64,000 nt of DNA from Streptomyces sp. man185 (lineage in GTDB: Bacteria > Actinomycetota > Actinomycetes > Streptomycetales > Streptomycetaceae). The stretch lies in assembly GCA_002551355.1 (NCBI GenBank), contig NTHE01000004.1, forward strand, positions 84,788 to 148,787, written 5' to 3'. Shown here piece after piece: positions 50,848 through 60,560 of the stretch. How positions within the stretch are numbered: the first letter of the stretch is position 1; the number at the start of each line of letters is the position of its first letter. A program made the translations under genes and the position numbers. Below the pieces are notes generated by a model that was not told the origin of the DNA, did not search any database, and was given only the letters and a program-made list of their open reading frames with translations.

Positions 50848-52906
50848 GACCCCCACCGAACCCCGACGGTCGGCCGTCCGGCGTCCCGCAGGCCCCCCGG
50901 CGATCGCGGTCGTCGGGGAGGGCCAGCTGGCCGAGGCGGTCCTGGCGGCCCTCCCCGATCCCTCCGGGGACCACTTGTCCGTCCTGCACCTGCCCGCCAT
51001 CGAGGGCCTGGCCGGCACGGCGGACCCGGGACCGGCGACGCTCGTGCTGTCCGTCCACGACACCTGGGACGAGGTCCGTGACGCGCGGATCGGCGCGGTC
51101 GTTCGCGGCCTCGGACACACCTGGCTCCCCGTGCGCACCGAACTTCACCAGGTCGTCGTCGGGCCCATGGAGCGGCCGGGGACACCGGGCTGCCACGACT
51201 GCGCGCGCCTGCGCCGCGACCGCTCCCGCCCCTACCCAGTGGAGTACGAGGCCTTCCTCGACCGGCACGGTCCGCGACTGGCCAGCGTCGTGCCGACCAC
51301 CCTCGGCTCCACCGCGGCACAGCTGACCGCCGCCGTCGTCGCCGCCCTCCTCCGGCGGACGGTGTCGACAAATGACGGCACCGACGAGTCCGCGCCGTCC
51401 GCGACCACCGGGACCGTGACCCTGATCGACCTGGCCGACCTCGCCGTCGGCCGCCACCGCTTCGTGCCCGACCCCGAGTGCCCCACGTGCGGGGGCCTGC
51501 CCGCCGACGACCGCGACGCCGCCGACCTGGTGCTGGCCCCGGCCCGCAAGCTCGCCCCGAACAACTTCCGGATCCGCGACATCACCTCGGACTACCCGCG
51601 GCTCAGCCGCCTCTACGTCGACCCCGAAGCGGGCGTGGTCAACGAGGTGCAGCCGCTGGGCAACGGCACCTTCCCCACGGTGGAGGCGCGCTTCGGCCTG
51701 CCGCAGCGCTACCGCCGCGAGGCCGGCTACGGGCACGGGTTCGACGTGTGCGCCGGCCGGGCCACCGCCCTGGCGGAGGCACTGGAACGCGTCGGGGGCT
51801 GGCACCCGGTCGCCAAGCGCACAGTCGTCCAGGGCAGTTACCGCCAGTTCCGCTCCGACGCCGTGGACCCGAAGACCCTTGGCCTCTACCCCCCGGAACG
51901 GCACACGCCGGGCTTCCGCTTCCAGCCCTACTCCGACGACCTGGTGCAGCCCTGGGTGTGGGGCTACTCCTTCCGCGAGCGGCGCCCCGTGCTGGTGCCG
52001 GAGAACCTTGCCTACTACGGTACCCCGATGCGCCGCAGGGGCGCGGACAGGCCCTTCGTGCACGAGGTGTCCAACGGCTGCGCCATCGGCGGTTCGCTGG
52101 CCGAGGCGGTCCTCCACGGCCTGACCGAGGTCGCCGAACGCGATGGGTTCCTGCTGACGTGGCTGGCCCGGTTGGCGGTCCCGCGCATCGACCCGCGTTC
52201 GGCACGCAACCGCACGATTCCCTTCATGGCCGAACGCCTCCGACGGCACAAGGGTTACGACGTCGCGATCTTCAACACCACGATGGAACAGGGCATCCCC
52301 TCGTTCTGGGTGATGGCGGTCGAGGCTGACGGCAACCCCGACATGCCCAAGGTGCTCTGCTCCGGCGGTGCGGGCCTCGACCCTGAGAAGGCGGTCATCA
52401 GCGGCCTGCAGGAACTTGGCGCCATGGTCGAGGCGCTACCCACCTATTACGCGCAGAACCGCGACCTCGCGGAACGGATGGTGCGGGAACCGGATGAGGT
52501 CGACGAGATGACCCACCACCTGCTGCTCTACGCGCACCCGGCGGCCTTCGACCGCTTCGACTTCCTGCTGGATCGGACCGAGCGGCACGCCTTCGCCGAC
52601 TTCGCGGACCAGTGGCGGTGGCCCGAGCACGAGGACATCCGCGACGACGCCTTCGAGGCCGTCGGCCGCTTCCTCGACTCGGGACTCGACGTCGTCGTGG
52701 TCGACCAGACCGGGCCGGACCACCGGCGGGGCGACTTCTCCTGCGTGAAGGTCCTGGTCCCCGGCGCGATGCCGATGACCTTCGGGCACCGCTCCAGGCG
52801 GGTGGACGGACTCCCCCGCCTGTACGAGGTGCCGCGCCTACTCGGCCACCGCGACGGACCGCTGTCGCCGGCCGAGGTCAACCCCCACCCCCATCCGTTC
52901 GGGTGA
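50840..52906 (+). CDS. YcaO cyclodehydratase (TbtG-like)
   Basis: A 688-residue enzyme that uses ATP to turn core cysteines into thiazolines. The N-terminal ~230 residues are an E1-like segment with two zinc-type cysteine pairs (GCHDC, ECPTCGG). The YcaO domain follows with its ATP-site segments, including GFDVCAGRATALAEALERVGG and VSNGCAIGGSLAEAVLHGLTEVAERDGFL. The C-terminus is proline-rich (NPHPHPFG), matching the functional tail of YcaO proteins. It works with the leader-binding protein upstream. Its stop overlaps the next gene's start (GTGA). Confidence 0.92.
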   Translation: MTETPTEPRRSAVRRPAGPPAIAVVGEGQLAEAVLAALPDPSGDHLSVLHLPAIEGLAGTADPGPATLVLSVHDTWDEVRDARIGAVVRGLGHTWLPVRTELHQVVVGPMERPGTPGCHDCARLRRDRSRPYPVEYEAFLDRHGPRLASVVPTTLGSTAAQLTAAVVAALLRRTVSTNDGTDESAPSATTGTVTLIDLADLAVGRHRFVPDPECPTCGGLPADDRDAADLVLAPARKLAPNNFRIRDITSDYPRLSRLYVDPEAGVVNEVQPLGNGTFPTVEARFGLPQRYRREAGYGHGFDVCAGRATALAEALERVGGWHPVAKRTVVQGSYRQFRSDAVDPKTLGLYPPERHTPGFRFQPYSDDLVQPWVWGYSFRERRPVLVPENLAYYGTPMRRRGADRPFVHEVSNGCAIGGSLAEAVLHGLTEVAERDGFLLTWLARLAVPRIDPRSARNRTIPFMAERLRRHKGYDVAIFNTTMEQGIPSFWVMAVEADGNPDMPKVLCSGGAGLDPEKAVISGLQELGAMVEALPTYYAQNRDLAERMVREPDEVDEMTHHLLLYAHPAAFDRFDFLLDRTERHAFADFADQWRWPEHEDIRDDAFEAVGRFLDSGLDVVVVDQTGPDHRRGDFSCVKVLVPGAMPMTFGHRSRRVDGLPRLYEVPRLLGHRDGPLSPAEVNPHPHPFG

Positions 52907-52938
52907 TCGACGTGATCGACGTGATCGACGTGACCGAC
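52903..52938 (+). repeat. 9-bp tandem repeat at the dehydrogenase start
   Basis: Four consecutive units of GTGATCGAC (the last is GTGACCGAC), each beginning with an in-frame GTG, followed by GTGATG. The first unit overlaps the YcaO stop codon. Copy-number change would alter the N-terminus (VID repeats) without shifting frame. Confidence 0.85.
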
Positions 52939-54534
52939 GTGATGACCGTCGACGAGTTCTGGCACGCCTCCTTGAACCAGAACGTCGACATGTACCTCGC
53001 CGACCGGGCCGGGGAGGTCGAACCGCCCGCGGAACCGCTGAAGTTCAAGGCGTACCGCGACGCGGTGCGCTACCCGCTGGACGACCGCCTGCCGCAGGCC
53101 CTGGGCGATGTGAACGCCTCCTTCCATGACGCGCCGGCCGGCACCGGCTCCACTGCCGCGGCCCTGGACCGCGCCGCCCTGTCCCGGCTGCTCTACTTCA
53201 CCTTCGGGCACTCCCGGCTGGACCTGGGCGCCACCACCTGGCCCTACCACCGGCTGGTCGCCTCGGCGCGCGCGTTCTTCCCCAGCGAGCTGTACTGCTG
53301 GCTGCCCAGGGACGGCGACCGCCCCGCGGGGGTCTACTACTACGACCCCGCGCACCACGGCCTGGTCCTGGTGCGGGCCGGCGAGCACCGCCGGCTGCTC
53401 GGCGACGCAGTCGGCGCGGACCTCGACGACGCCCGGGCGGTTCTGTTGCTGTCCGCGGCGTTCTGGAAGAACGCCTTCCTCTACCGCACCTACACCTACC
53501 GGATCGTGCCGCAGGAGATCGGGATCCTGGCGGGCAACGCCCTCATGGTGGCCGCCACGTTCGGCCTGCACGGCCACGTGCACCACCAGTTCCTCGACGC
53601 CCCCCTGAACCGCCTCCTGGGCCTGCGCACGGCGGAGGAGAGCGTCATGACCGTGCTGCCGCTCTACGGGGAGCGGCGCCCGCTGCGGCAGGCCGCCGCA
53701 CGGCGGACCTCGACCGACGCCGCCGTGCTGACCCCGGCCATCGACACCCCCCACCGGCAGCCCTCCGCACTGGACGAGGCGGCCTGCCGCAAGCTGCTCC
53801 GCCTCCACGAGGCGAGCCTGCTCGACGACACCGCCACCGCCGCTCCCCGGGCACCGTGGCCGCGGACCGAGGCGCCCGTTCCTGCCGCGGCCTCCCTGCC
53901 CGCTCCGCCGGAGCGCACCGATCCGGCGGAACTGGCGACGACACTGCGGCAACGCACCTCCGGCGTGTGGGTGTTCAACAGTCCTCCGCCGCGGATCGAC
54001 GCCGACGACCTGTGGGCGCTCCTGCGCCACGCCCTGTCCCCGCACACCTCCGACCTCGTGCCGGAAGGGGCACCGCCCTGCACGGAGTGCTTCGTGGCGG
54101 TCAACGCGGTGGAGGGCGTCGACCAGGGCGTCCACCGGCTGGAGACCGACGGGGAGGGGAACGCCGCCCTGCGGCCGTGGCGCCCGGGTCCGGTCGCCCC
54201 GGACCTGCAGGACGTGCACTACCTGTCCCCGCCGCAGGTCAACTACGCCTGGAGCAACGCGGTGGTGTTCCTGGTCGCCGACCGGCGTGAGGCGCACGCG
54301 CGCTTCGGCGACCGCGGTTACCGCATCGCCGGTCAGGAGGCCGGCATCGTCGCGCAGCGCGTCTGCACGACGGCGGCGACCGTCGGACTGACCGCACGCG
54401 TGCACAACGGCTACCGCGGCACGTCCATCGCCGAGTTCCTGGACCTGGACCCCGACGTCTGCGTCCCGCTGTTCCAGATCGTGCTTGGCCGGTCCCGGCC
54501 GACGGCGCGCTACCAGATGCCGATCGTGCTGTAG
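52903..54534 (+). CDS. FMN-dependent azoline dehydrogenase (TbtE-like)
   Basis: A protein of up to 543 residues that oxidises thiazolines to thiazoles. It contains two nitroreductase/SagB-type modules, as in thiopeptide dehydrogenases: the first from about residue 85 (LLYFTFGHSRLDLGATTWPYHRLVASARA, with NALMVAATFGLHGHVHHQF at its end), the second in the C-terminal third (RIAGQEAGIVAQRVCTTAATVGL). The start is ambiguous: GTGs at 52903, 52912, 52921, 52930 and 52939 and an ATG at 52942 are in frame inside a tandem repeat. GTG 52903 overlaps the YcaO stop. Confidence 0.9.
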   Translation: MIDVIDVIDVTDVMTVDEFWHASLNQNVDMYLADRAGEVEPPAEPLKFKAYRDAVRYPLDDRLPQALGDVNASFHDAPAGTGSTAAALDRAALSRLLYFTFGHSRLDLGATTWPYHRLVASARAFFPSELYCWLPRDGDRPAGVYYYDPAHHGLVLVRAGEHRRLLGDAVGADLDDARAVLLLSAAFWKNAFLYRTYTYRIVPQEIGILAGNALMVAATFGLHGHVHHQFLDAPLNRLLGLRTAEESVMTVLPLYGERRPLRQAAARRTSTDAAVLTPAIDTPHRQPSALDEAACRKLLRLHEASLLDDTATAAPRAPWPRTEAPVPAAASLPAPPERTDPAELATTLRQRTSGVWVFNSPPPRIDADDLWALLRHALSPHTSDLVPEGAPPCTECFVAVNAVEGVDQGVHRLETDGEGNAALRPWRPGPVAPDLQDVHYLSPPQVNYAWSNAVVFLVADRREAHARFGDRGYRIAGQEAGIVAQRVCTTAATVGLTARVHNGYRGTSIAEFLDLDPDVCVPLFQIVLGRSRPTARYQMPIVL

Positions 54535-54542
54535 GAGTGTCG

Positions 54543-57254
54543 ATGCCAGCCACCGCCGACCCGCGCGAGGGCACCGCCGGTTCTCCGCGGCCGGTGCGGC
54601 CCCGCGGACGCGACGGCGCCTGGGCGGTCGCGCCCGACTTCGTCGTGCGCACCGCCGCCCTGCCGACGACGGCTGTGCACCGGCTGCGGTGCCCGCGCAC
54701 CGCGGCCGAGATCCACCGGCTGCTGGAATCGGACCGCCGACTGGAGGAGGAAGCCGCCGCACTCGGGGACGCCCTGTACGGCCTGATCCCCTCCCTCGAC
54801 GACCTGCTGCGGGGCCGTGCCGTGGGGTTGCGCCGCGCGCTGCGCCGGCGCAAGGGAGCCACCGGGCCGCTGCGAGCACTGGACACAGCCCTGCCGACAA
54901 CGCTGAGGGACCGCATCATGCGCTGGGAGGAGCTGCGCACCGAGCACGAACGCAGCAACGCCGCCCTGCCCGGGCTGCTGGCCGCGGAACTGGTCGGCCG
55001 GCGCGCGGAGCTGCGCCGTCTCGCCGCCGATCCCGCCTTCCGGCAGGGGCTCGCCAGCAGCCGGCCGTCCCTGCTGCGCGTGGTGGGGCCCTGGTTGGAC
55101 GGCACCCGCGAACGACCGCCGCAGCGCCGCACCCTCCTGCGCCTGTCGAACTATCTGGTCCGCACCGCCGCGAAGACCAGTCCCCGCAGCTCCTTCACCA
55201 CCCTCGGGCTGGGGGAGTGGGCCGAGCCGGCCCGCCCCGCAGCCGGGGCCCCCCCGGCGGAGACCCGCCCGGCACCCAAGCTGACCGTGCAGCCGCACGC
55301 CCTGCTCCTCGGGGCCGTCGTTGCCGCGGTCGCCCGGCACGAGGGGCTCCGCCACGTCGTGCGCCTGCGCCTCAACCCGGGCCGGCTGCCCGACGGCGAC
55401 CGGCTCTGGTGGCTGACGCCGACTGCCACCTCGCCCCTAGTCGGCGCCCACCTGACGGGTCCGGCGCGGACGCTGCTCGCCGTCGCCGCCGAGGGGACGC
55501 ACCCCCAGGCCGAACTGGTCGACCGGCTCGTCGCCGAGTCGCACCGCACGGAAGAACCGATCGAGCGCCCCCAGGCCGTGGAGTTCGTCGAGTCGCTGAT
55601 CCGGGCGCAGTTGCTCCTGCCCGTCCCGCCCGTGCCCGACCAGTCCGACGACCAGCTCGCCGACCTCCTGCACTGGCTCGACCGGGTGCACGAGGGCCCC
55701 GGCCTCCCCGCGTCGCTGCGCGGGGTGCGCGCCGACCTCGCCGACGCCCACGCGCGGCTCACCCGCCTGACCGACGACCGGCTCGACGCCGAGCGGTGGC
55801 CGACCGAGCGCGAGGCGTTCGAGACGTCTCTGCGCGCCGCCGCCGTCACCCTCGGCGTGCTCGGGACCGGCGACGAACTGCCCGACGCCACCGGCGTGTA
55901 CGACCACCGCGTCGTGATCGGCCCGGCCGCGCGGCTCCGTGCCGAGGAGTGGTCGCCACTCCTCGACGACCTGGACCTCGTGCGGCGCATGCTCGCGCTG
56001 TTCGACCCCAAGCTGCCCTTCCGGCTCGAACTGGGCCGGTTGTTCGCCGAGACGTACGGGTCCGGCGCACACGTGCCCTACCTGGAGTTCTTCCGCGCCT
56101 GCCACGTTCCAGGAGAGGGGGCCGACCGGCTGCGGCGCCTGCACGCCCTGCGGGTCATGCTCTCCCCGGAACAGGAACAGGCGGCCCTGGAAGCCCTGGG
56201 CGAGCGTGCTGACGAACGGCTGACCGAGGTGCTGAGACTGCGCGCCGCCCTAGTCGCCGACCTCGACGCACGGCGTCCGGACGCCGATGGGGTCGTGCGA
56301 CCCTTCCTCGACGACCTGCGCGAGCGGATCGGTCGCTGGCCGGACTACCTGTCCCCGCCCGGCTCGATCACCGCCTACCTTCAACAGCACGCCCCGGGGC
56401 GTGCCGTCCTCAACGGCGTCGACACCGGATACGGGCACGGTCTGGCCCGGGTGCGGCGGTTGGTGCACGGCGGACGGGGACCGCTCCCCGACCCCGACCC
56501 GGATCGGGCGCCCAACCGGCCGCTGCGGGCCGAGTGGGACCACGTGTTCGGCAGCACCCTCAATGTGCGCCGAGCCGCGGTCCCGTACACCATCGACTAC
56601 CCCGGGCTGGTCTCCGACCGCCCGGCCGAGCGGATCCTGCCGCTGTACGGACTGACCGTGACGCACGACCCCGCCGACGGCTGCCTGCGCCTGCAAGCGC
56701 CCGGGCACGGCCCGGTGCAGCCGGTTTATACGGGGGGCAACTGGGAGGTCCTGCTGCCGCCTGCCGTTCGCTTCCTCATGGACGGGTTCGCCGAGCCGCC
56801 CATGTTCCTGGCACCGCAGTCGTGGTGGCTCAACGAACCGGTCCGCGGGGTGCCCGCCGAGGTGCGGCACCTCCCCCGCTTGGAACTGGGTCGGCTGACC
56901 GTGCGGCGCGCCTTGTGGGCGGTGCGGGCAGGAGCGGTGCCCCGGCGCGGGGTCGGCGAGGGCGACGCGGCGTTCATGCTGCGGTTCACCGCCTGGCTGC
57001 GCAGACACGGCATCCCCGACCGCTGCTTCGTGCGGGTTCTGGAGCCGGGGGCGGGCCGCGTCGTGGCGCGCAGCAAGCCCATGCCGCTCGACGCCGGGAA
57101 CTGGTTCCTGCTGACGGCCTTTGAGGGCCGTCTCGGCGGGGCGGACGACCTGGTTCTCTTCACCGAGGAGCTGCCGGAGCTGTCCGGGGACGAGGGGCGG
57201 CATGTCCGCGAACTGATGGTGGAGCTGGGCGATCCGGCGGTGTGCCGTGACTGA
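54543..57254 (+). CDS. LanB glutamylation protein (TbtB-like dehydratase part)
   Basis: A 903-residue Lant_dehydr_N protein. In split thiopeptide LanB systems this protein uses glutamyl-tRNA(Glu) to glutamylate core Ser/Thr before elimination. Visible features are the N-terminal segment VRTAALPTTAVHRL, the RTAAKTSPRSSFTTLGLGEW stretch conserved in LanB proteins and the C-terminal RFTAWLRRHGIPDRCFVRV, then KPMPLDAGNWFLL. Its length and the absence of the elimination domain fit the split type. ATG 54543 has TAGGAG 5 nt upstream, overlapping the previous stop; GTG 54537 is less likely. Overlaps the next gene by 8 nt. Confidence 0.93.
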   Translation: MPATADPREGTAGSPRPVRPRGRDGAWAVAPDFVVRTAALPTTAVHRLRCPRTAAEIHRLLESDRRLEEEAAALGDALYGLIPSLDDLLRGRAVGLRRALRRRKGATGPLRALDTALPTTLRDRIMRWEELRTEHERSNAALPGLLAAELVGRRAELRRLAADPAFRQGLASSRPSLLRVVGPWLDGTRERPPQRRTLLRLSNYLVRTAAKTSPRSSFTTLGLGEWAEPARPAAGAPPAETRPAPKLTVQPHALLLGAVVAAVARHEGLRHVVRLRLNPGRLPDGDRLWWLTPTATSPLVGAHLTGPARTLLAVAAEGTHPQAELVDRLVAESHRTEEPIERPQAVEFVESLIRAQLLLPVPPVPDQSDDQLADLLHWLDRVHEGPGLPASLRGVRADLADAHARLTRLTDDRLDAERWPTEREAFETSLRAAAVTLGVLGTGDELPDATGVYDHRVVIGPAARLRAEEWSPLLDDLDLVRRMLALFDPKLPFRLELGRLFAETYGSGAHVPYLEFFRACHVPGEGADRLRRLHALRVMLSPEQEQAALEALGERADERLTEVLRLRAALVADLDARRPDADGVVRPFLDDLRERIGRWPDYLSPPGSITAYLQQHAPGRAVLNGVDTGYGHGLARVRRLVHGGRGPLPDPDPDRAPNRPLRAEWDHVFGSTLNVRRAAVPYTIDYPGLVSDRPAERILPLYGLTVTHDPADGCLRLQAPGHGPVQPVYTGGNWEVLLPPAVRFLMDGFAEPPMFLAPQSWWLNEPVRGVPAEVRHLPRLELGRLTVRRALWAVRAGAVPRRGVGEGDAAFMLRFTAWLRRHGIPDRCFVRVLEPGAGRVVARSKPMPLDAGNWFLLTAFEGRLGGADDLVLFTEELPELSGDEGRHVRELMVELGDPAVCRD

Positions 57255-58158
57255 GCGGCGGGTCGCACCGGCCCCGCAGACCCCGTGGGTCAGCGCGCAC
57301 GTCTACCACCAGGGCGACCTGGACCGACTCCTGACCCACCTGGTGGACGCCCTGACGGACGGAGCGCCCGACGACGCGACACCCGACTTCTTCTTCCTCC
57401 GCTACTGGGACGGGGGGCCGCACCTGCGCCTGCGCGTGCGTGCGGCAGACCCCGCGGCGGCCAGCGCGATGCGTCAGCTGCTGCGCGCCCGGGTCGGTGC
57501 CTATCTGGCCCGCAACCCGTCCGAGGACCGGCTGGACGGGGAGTCCTACGCCCGCGTTGCAGCGGAACTGGCGCGCCGCGAAGGCGTCGACGCTCCCACC
57601 CGGCGACGCCCCAACGACAGCCTGTCTTTCGAGGATTACCACTACGACGTCCCGCGTTTCGGCGCGGCCGCGCGCCCGGCCGTGGAACGGCACTTCGTCG
57701 AGAGCAGCCGCCTCGCGCTGACGCTGCTGCGGGCGGATCTGTCCCCCGGCCGCCGGGACTACGTCGCCCTGTCCGCGCTCGTGCTGGCCGCCCTGGCCGC
57801 CGGGGATCCTCCGGGCCGGGGTGAAGGGTGGCGGTGGTGGGGTCCCGACGATCCGGAGGGCGAGTGGGCCGAGGCCTGCCGCCGCGGCCACCAGGGCCAG
57901 GGGGCGGCCGTCCTGCGCACCGCCCGCTCCCTGCGGGCCGCGTCCACCGGCGAAGGGCCCTGGCCCGGCGCCGTCGAACGCGCCTGGTGGACGTCGGCGA
58001 CCCGACTGCGCGACGGACTGCATGACGATCCCGAGGCGGCCGCGCGGGTGCTCGACGTGTGCGCCCACCTGCTGTGCAACCGCCTCGGGCTGCCGCCGTC
58101 CCGGGAGGGCTACCTCCGCTACCTAGCCGCCCGGACGACCACCGAAACCCCCCTCTGA
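57247..58158 (+). CDS. LanB elimination protein (TbtC-like)
   Basis: A 303-residue SpaB_C/thiopeptide-type protein. It begins WVSAHVYHQGDLDRLL and carries FFFLRYWDGGPHLRLRVR, the signature region of this fold. In split LanB systems it removes the glutamate to give dehydroalanine or dehydrobutyrine. Shorter than the next gene, which belongs to the same fold family and is assigned as the pyridine synthase. GTG 57247 overlaps the upstream stop by 8 nt. Confidence 0.9.
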   Translation: MTERRVAPAPQTPWVSAHVYHQGDLDRLLTHLVDALTDGAPDDATPDFFFLRYWDGGPHLRLRVRAADPAAASAMRQLLRARVGAYLARNPSEDRLDGESYARVAAELARREGVDAPTRRRPNDSLSFEDYHYDVPRFGAAARPAVERHFVESSRLALTLLRADLSPGRRDYVALSALVLAALAAGDPPGRGEGWRWWGPDDPEGEWAEACRRGHQGQGAAVLRTARSLRAASTGEGPWPGAVERAWWTSATRLRDGLHDDPEAAARVLDVCAHLLCNRLGLPPSREGYLRYLAARTTTETPL

Positions 58159-58179
58159 CCTCCACCGAGGAGTCCTGCC

Positions 58180-59310
58180 ATGCCCGAGACGCCGACGACC
58201 TGGGCCACCGCCCGGGTCCACTACTACGACCCCGACTGGACACCGCTCCTGCTCGAAGCGGTACGGCCGCTGTTCGCGGAACTGGCGGGGGCGGCCCCAG
58301 ACGCATACTTCGTGCGGCACTGGAGGTTCGGCCCCCACCTGCGGCTGCGCTGGAACACCGACCGGGACAAGTTGCGCGACGTCGTGCGGCCGGCGGTCGA
58401 GGAGATCGTCGGCGGCCACCTCGCACGACGGCCGTCCACGGCGCGGATAGACACCGCGGAACTGCTGCGCCAGCACCGGCGCCTCGCGGAGCTGGAGAAC
58501 GCCCCCGGCCCGCTCACCCCCCTCGCGCCCGACAACTCGATCTCCTGGTCCGTCGGCCCGCTCGGCCGCGACGCGGACGACGAGGTGGTCCAGCGACTGC
58601 TGGCGGGCTTCTACACCGACACCACCCCGCTGGCCTTCGAGACCGTCGCCGCCACCCGGACCGGCCGCGCCGCCCGGCTCGCCTTCGCCGTCGACCTGAT
58701 GGTGGCCGTCGCCCACCGCCTGTACCCGGGCCCGGACAACCCCACCGTCTCGGAGGGGTTCGTCTCCTACCGCTCGCACGCGGAGGCGTACATCGCGATG
58801 ACGCCCAACCGGAGCGCGGTCAAGGAGCACTTCGAGCGGGAGTACCGCCGCGTCGCGCCCACCCTCGTCCACCGCGTGCGCGAGACCGTTGCCGCCCTGG
58901 ACACCGACGCGCCGCTCCCCCTGGTCCGGCCCTGGCTGGACCTGGCCCGCAGGCACATCGACTCCGGCGACCGGCTCGTGGACGCCGGCGAACTCGTCAT
59001 GCCCTTCCCGCGGCTGAAGGACACCGGCGCATTGGGCTGGGACCAGAACTGGGTGGCCCACAGCCGGTTCCACACCATGATGAACGGCAGCGGGGCGTAC
59101 CTGGAGCTGCTGTCGCGCACCCCCTGGTTTCAGCGCTACCGCCTGGCGCTGAGCCTGATGTACCTGCACCTCAACCGCATCGGCATCACCCCCGTGGAGC
59201 GTTACCTGCTCAGCCACCTGGTGGCGAACGCCGTCGAGGAGGCCTACGGCGTGTCCGCCGACGGCCACGTCCGCGCAGTGATCGACAACGCCGAACGGAG
59301 GGCGTCGTGA
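58180..59310 (+). CDS. Pyridine synthase (TbtD-like, aza-[4+2])
   Basis: A 376-residue SpaB_C-fold enzyme. It opens ARVHYYDPDWTPLLLEAV and contains YFVRHWRFGPHLRLRWN, then SWSVGPLGRDADDE and FHTMMNGSGAYLELL. In thiopeptide pathways this type joins two dehydroalanines in a formal aza-[4+2] cycloaddition, forms the pyridine and expels the leader as a carboxamide. The assignment rests on length and order (after the elimination gene). Likely reactants are core Ser1 and Ser11. ATG 58180 follows GAGGAGT; the stop overlaps the P450 start. Confidence 0.9.
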   Translation: MPETPTTWATARVHYYDPDWTPLLLEAVRPLFAELAGAAPDAYFVRHWRFGPHLRLRWNTDRDKLRDVVRPAVEEIVGGHLARRPSTARIDTAELLRQHRRLAELENAPGPLTPLAPDNSISWSVGPLGRDADDEVVQRLLAGFYTDTTPLAFETVAATRTGRAARLAFAVDLMVAVAHRLYPGPDNPTVSEGFVSYRSHAEAYIAMTPNRSAVKEHFEREYRRVAPTLVHRVRETVAALDTDAPLPLVRPWLDLARRHIDSGDRLVDAGELVMPFPRLKDTGALGWDQNWVAHSRFHTMMNGSGAYLELLSRTPWFQRYRLALSLMYLHLNRIGITPVERYLLSHLVANAVEEAYGVSADGHVRAVIDNAERRAS

Positions 59311-60560
59311 CGACCCCGCAGCACGACCCGAACGGGAACGGCACCCGCACGACACGGGACCTCGACGACGTGCCCGTCCTGCCGTTCGACCGTCCCAACC
59401 TGCTCGACCTGCCACCGCAGTACGCTCTGCTGCGCGCGGAGCACCCGGTGGCACCAGTACGCACTCCCATCGGCGACCCCGCCTGGCTGGTGACGCGCTA
59501 CACAGACGTCAAGGCCCTGCTCGCCGACCCGCGCCTCGTCCAGTCGCCCCCCGACCCCGCGAACGCCCCCCGCTACTCAGCGTCGACCCTGTTGAGCAAG
59601 GAGTCCTTCGACCGCTCCGACGACACCGCGGGGTCGACCGACCGGATGCGGGGCCGCCGTGCCATCGCTGGCGCCTTCAGAGCCCGGCGCGTCCAGGCGC
59701 TCCGGTCCCGCATCGAGGGGCACGCCCACCGGCTCCTGGACGCCATGGCGGGCGCCGCGCCACCGGTCGACCTACACGAGGCCTTCTCCGTCCCGCTGTC
59801 CTACACGGTCATCTGCGAACTGCTCGGCATCCCCCCGACCGACCGGGAGTTCTTCCAGCAGAGCTTCGACCTGGCCACTGACATGTACGACCGCGACAAC
59901 GCCCTGCGCGGCCACCGGAGCCTGGTGGAGTACATGACCGAACTGGTCGCGCTGAAGCGCGCCGACCGCGGCGAGGACCTCGTCTCGGACTTCGTCGCAG
60001 CCACCGAGGGCAACCAAGCGCTGCTAGTGGACGAGGTGGTCGGACTCGCCATCGGCCTGCTCTTCGCCGGGCACAACCCCCTGATGTCGCGCATCGACCT
60101 CGGCACGGTGCTGCTGCTCGCCCACCGGCAGCAGTTGGACGACCTGCGCGCCGATCCGGCCCTGATGCCCGGCGCCATCGAAGAGATCCTCCGCCGCGCG
60201 GCCCCCCGGGCCGCCGACGAACTGCGCCGCTACGCCGCCCGGGACATCGAGGTGGGCGGCACGCGCATCGCCGCCGGCGACCTGGTGCTGCTCAGCCTCC
60301 AGGCGGCCAATCACGATCCCGAGGTCTTCCCCGAACCGGACCGCTTCGACATCCGGCGCCGGGACGGGGACCACGTGGCCTTCGGGTACGGCATGACCTT
60401 CTGTATGGGGGCCATGCTCGCCCGCCTCGAACTGGAGGTGGCGTTGAGCGCCCTGCTCGCGCGGTTCCCCACCCTCGAACCGGCCGTTCCGGTCGCCTCG
60501 CTGGGCATCCGCTTCGACCGCCTCTCTGGCGGCGTCCTGTCCCTGCCCGTCACGTGGTGA
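59307..60560 (+). CDS. Cytochrome P450 (thiopeptide tailoring)
   Basis: A 417-residue P450. ExxR is EEILRRA, the heme loop is VAFGYGMTFCMGAMLARLE with the cysteine ligand but threonine where the usual histidine of FGxGxHxC lies, and the I-helix reads FAGHNPLMS in place of AGHET. As in the other P450 the conserved I-helix threonine is proline. It probably oxidises the matured thiopeptide, taking electrons from the ferredoxin at 42002. GTG 59307 overlaps the pyridine-synthase stop by 4 nt. Confidence 0.9.
   Translation: MTTPQHDPNGNGTRTTRDLDDVPVLPFDRPNLLDLPPQYALLRAEHPVAPVRTPIGDPAWLVTRYTDVKALLADPRLVQSPPDPANAPRYSASTLLSKESFDRSDDTAGSTDRMRGRRAIAGAFRARRVQALRSRIEGHAHRLLDAMAGAAPPVDLHEAFSVPLSYTVICELLGIPPTDREFFQQSFDLATDMYDRDNALRGHRSLVEYMTELVALKRADRGEDLVSDFVAATEGNQALLVDEVVGLAIGLLFAGHNPLMSRIDLGTVLLLAHRQQLDDLRADPALMPGAIEEILRRAAPRAADELRRYAARDIEVGGTRIAAGDLVLLSLQAANHDPEVFPEPDRFDIRRRDGDHVAFGYGMTFCMGAMLARLELEVALSALLARFPTLEPAVPVASLGIRFDRLSGGVLSLPVTW

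Noticed and set aside
57247..59310. Reading the two SpaB_C-fold genes as a duplicated eliminase
   Set aside because: Their lengths (303 and 376 residues) and order match the elimination protein followed by pyridine synthase of split thiopeptide systems, and both functions are needed.
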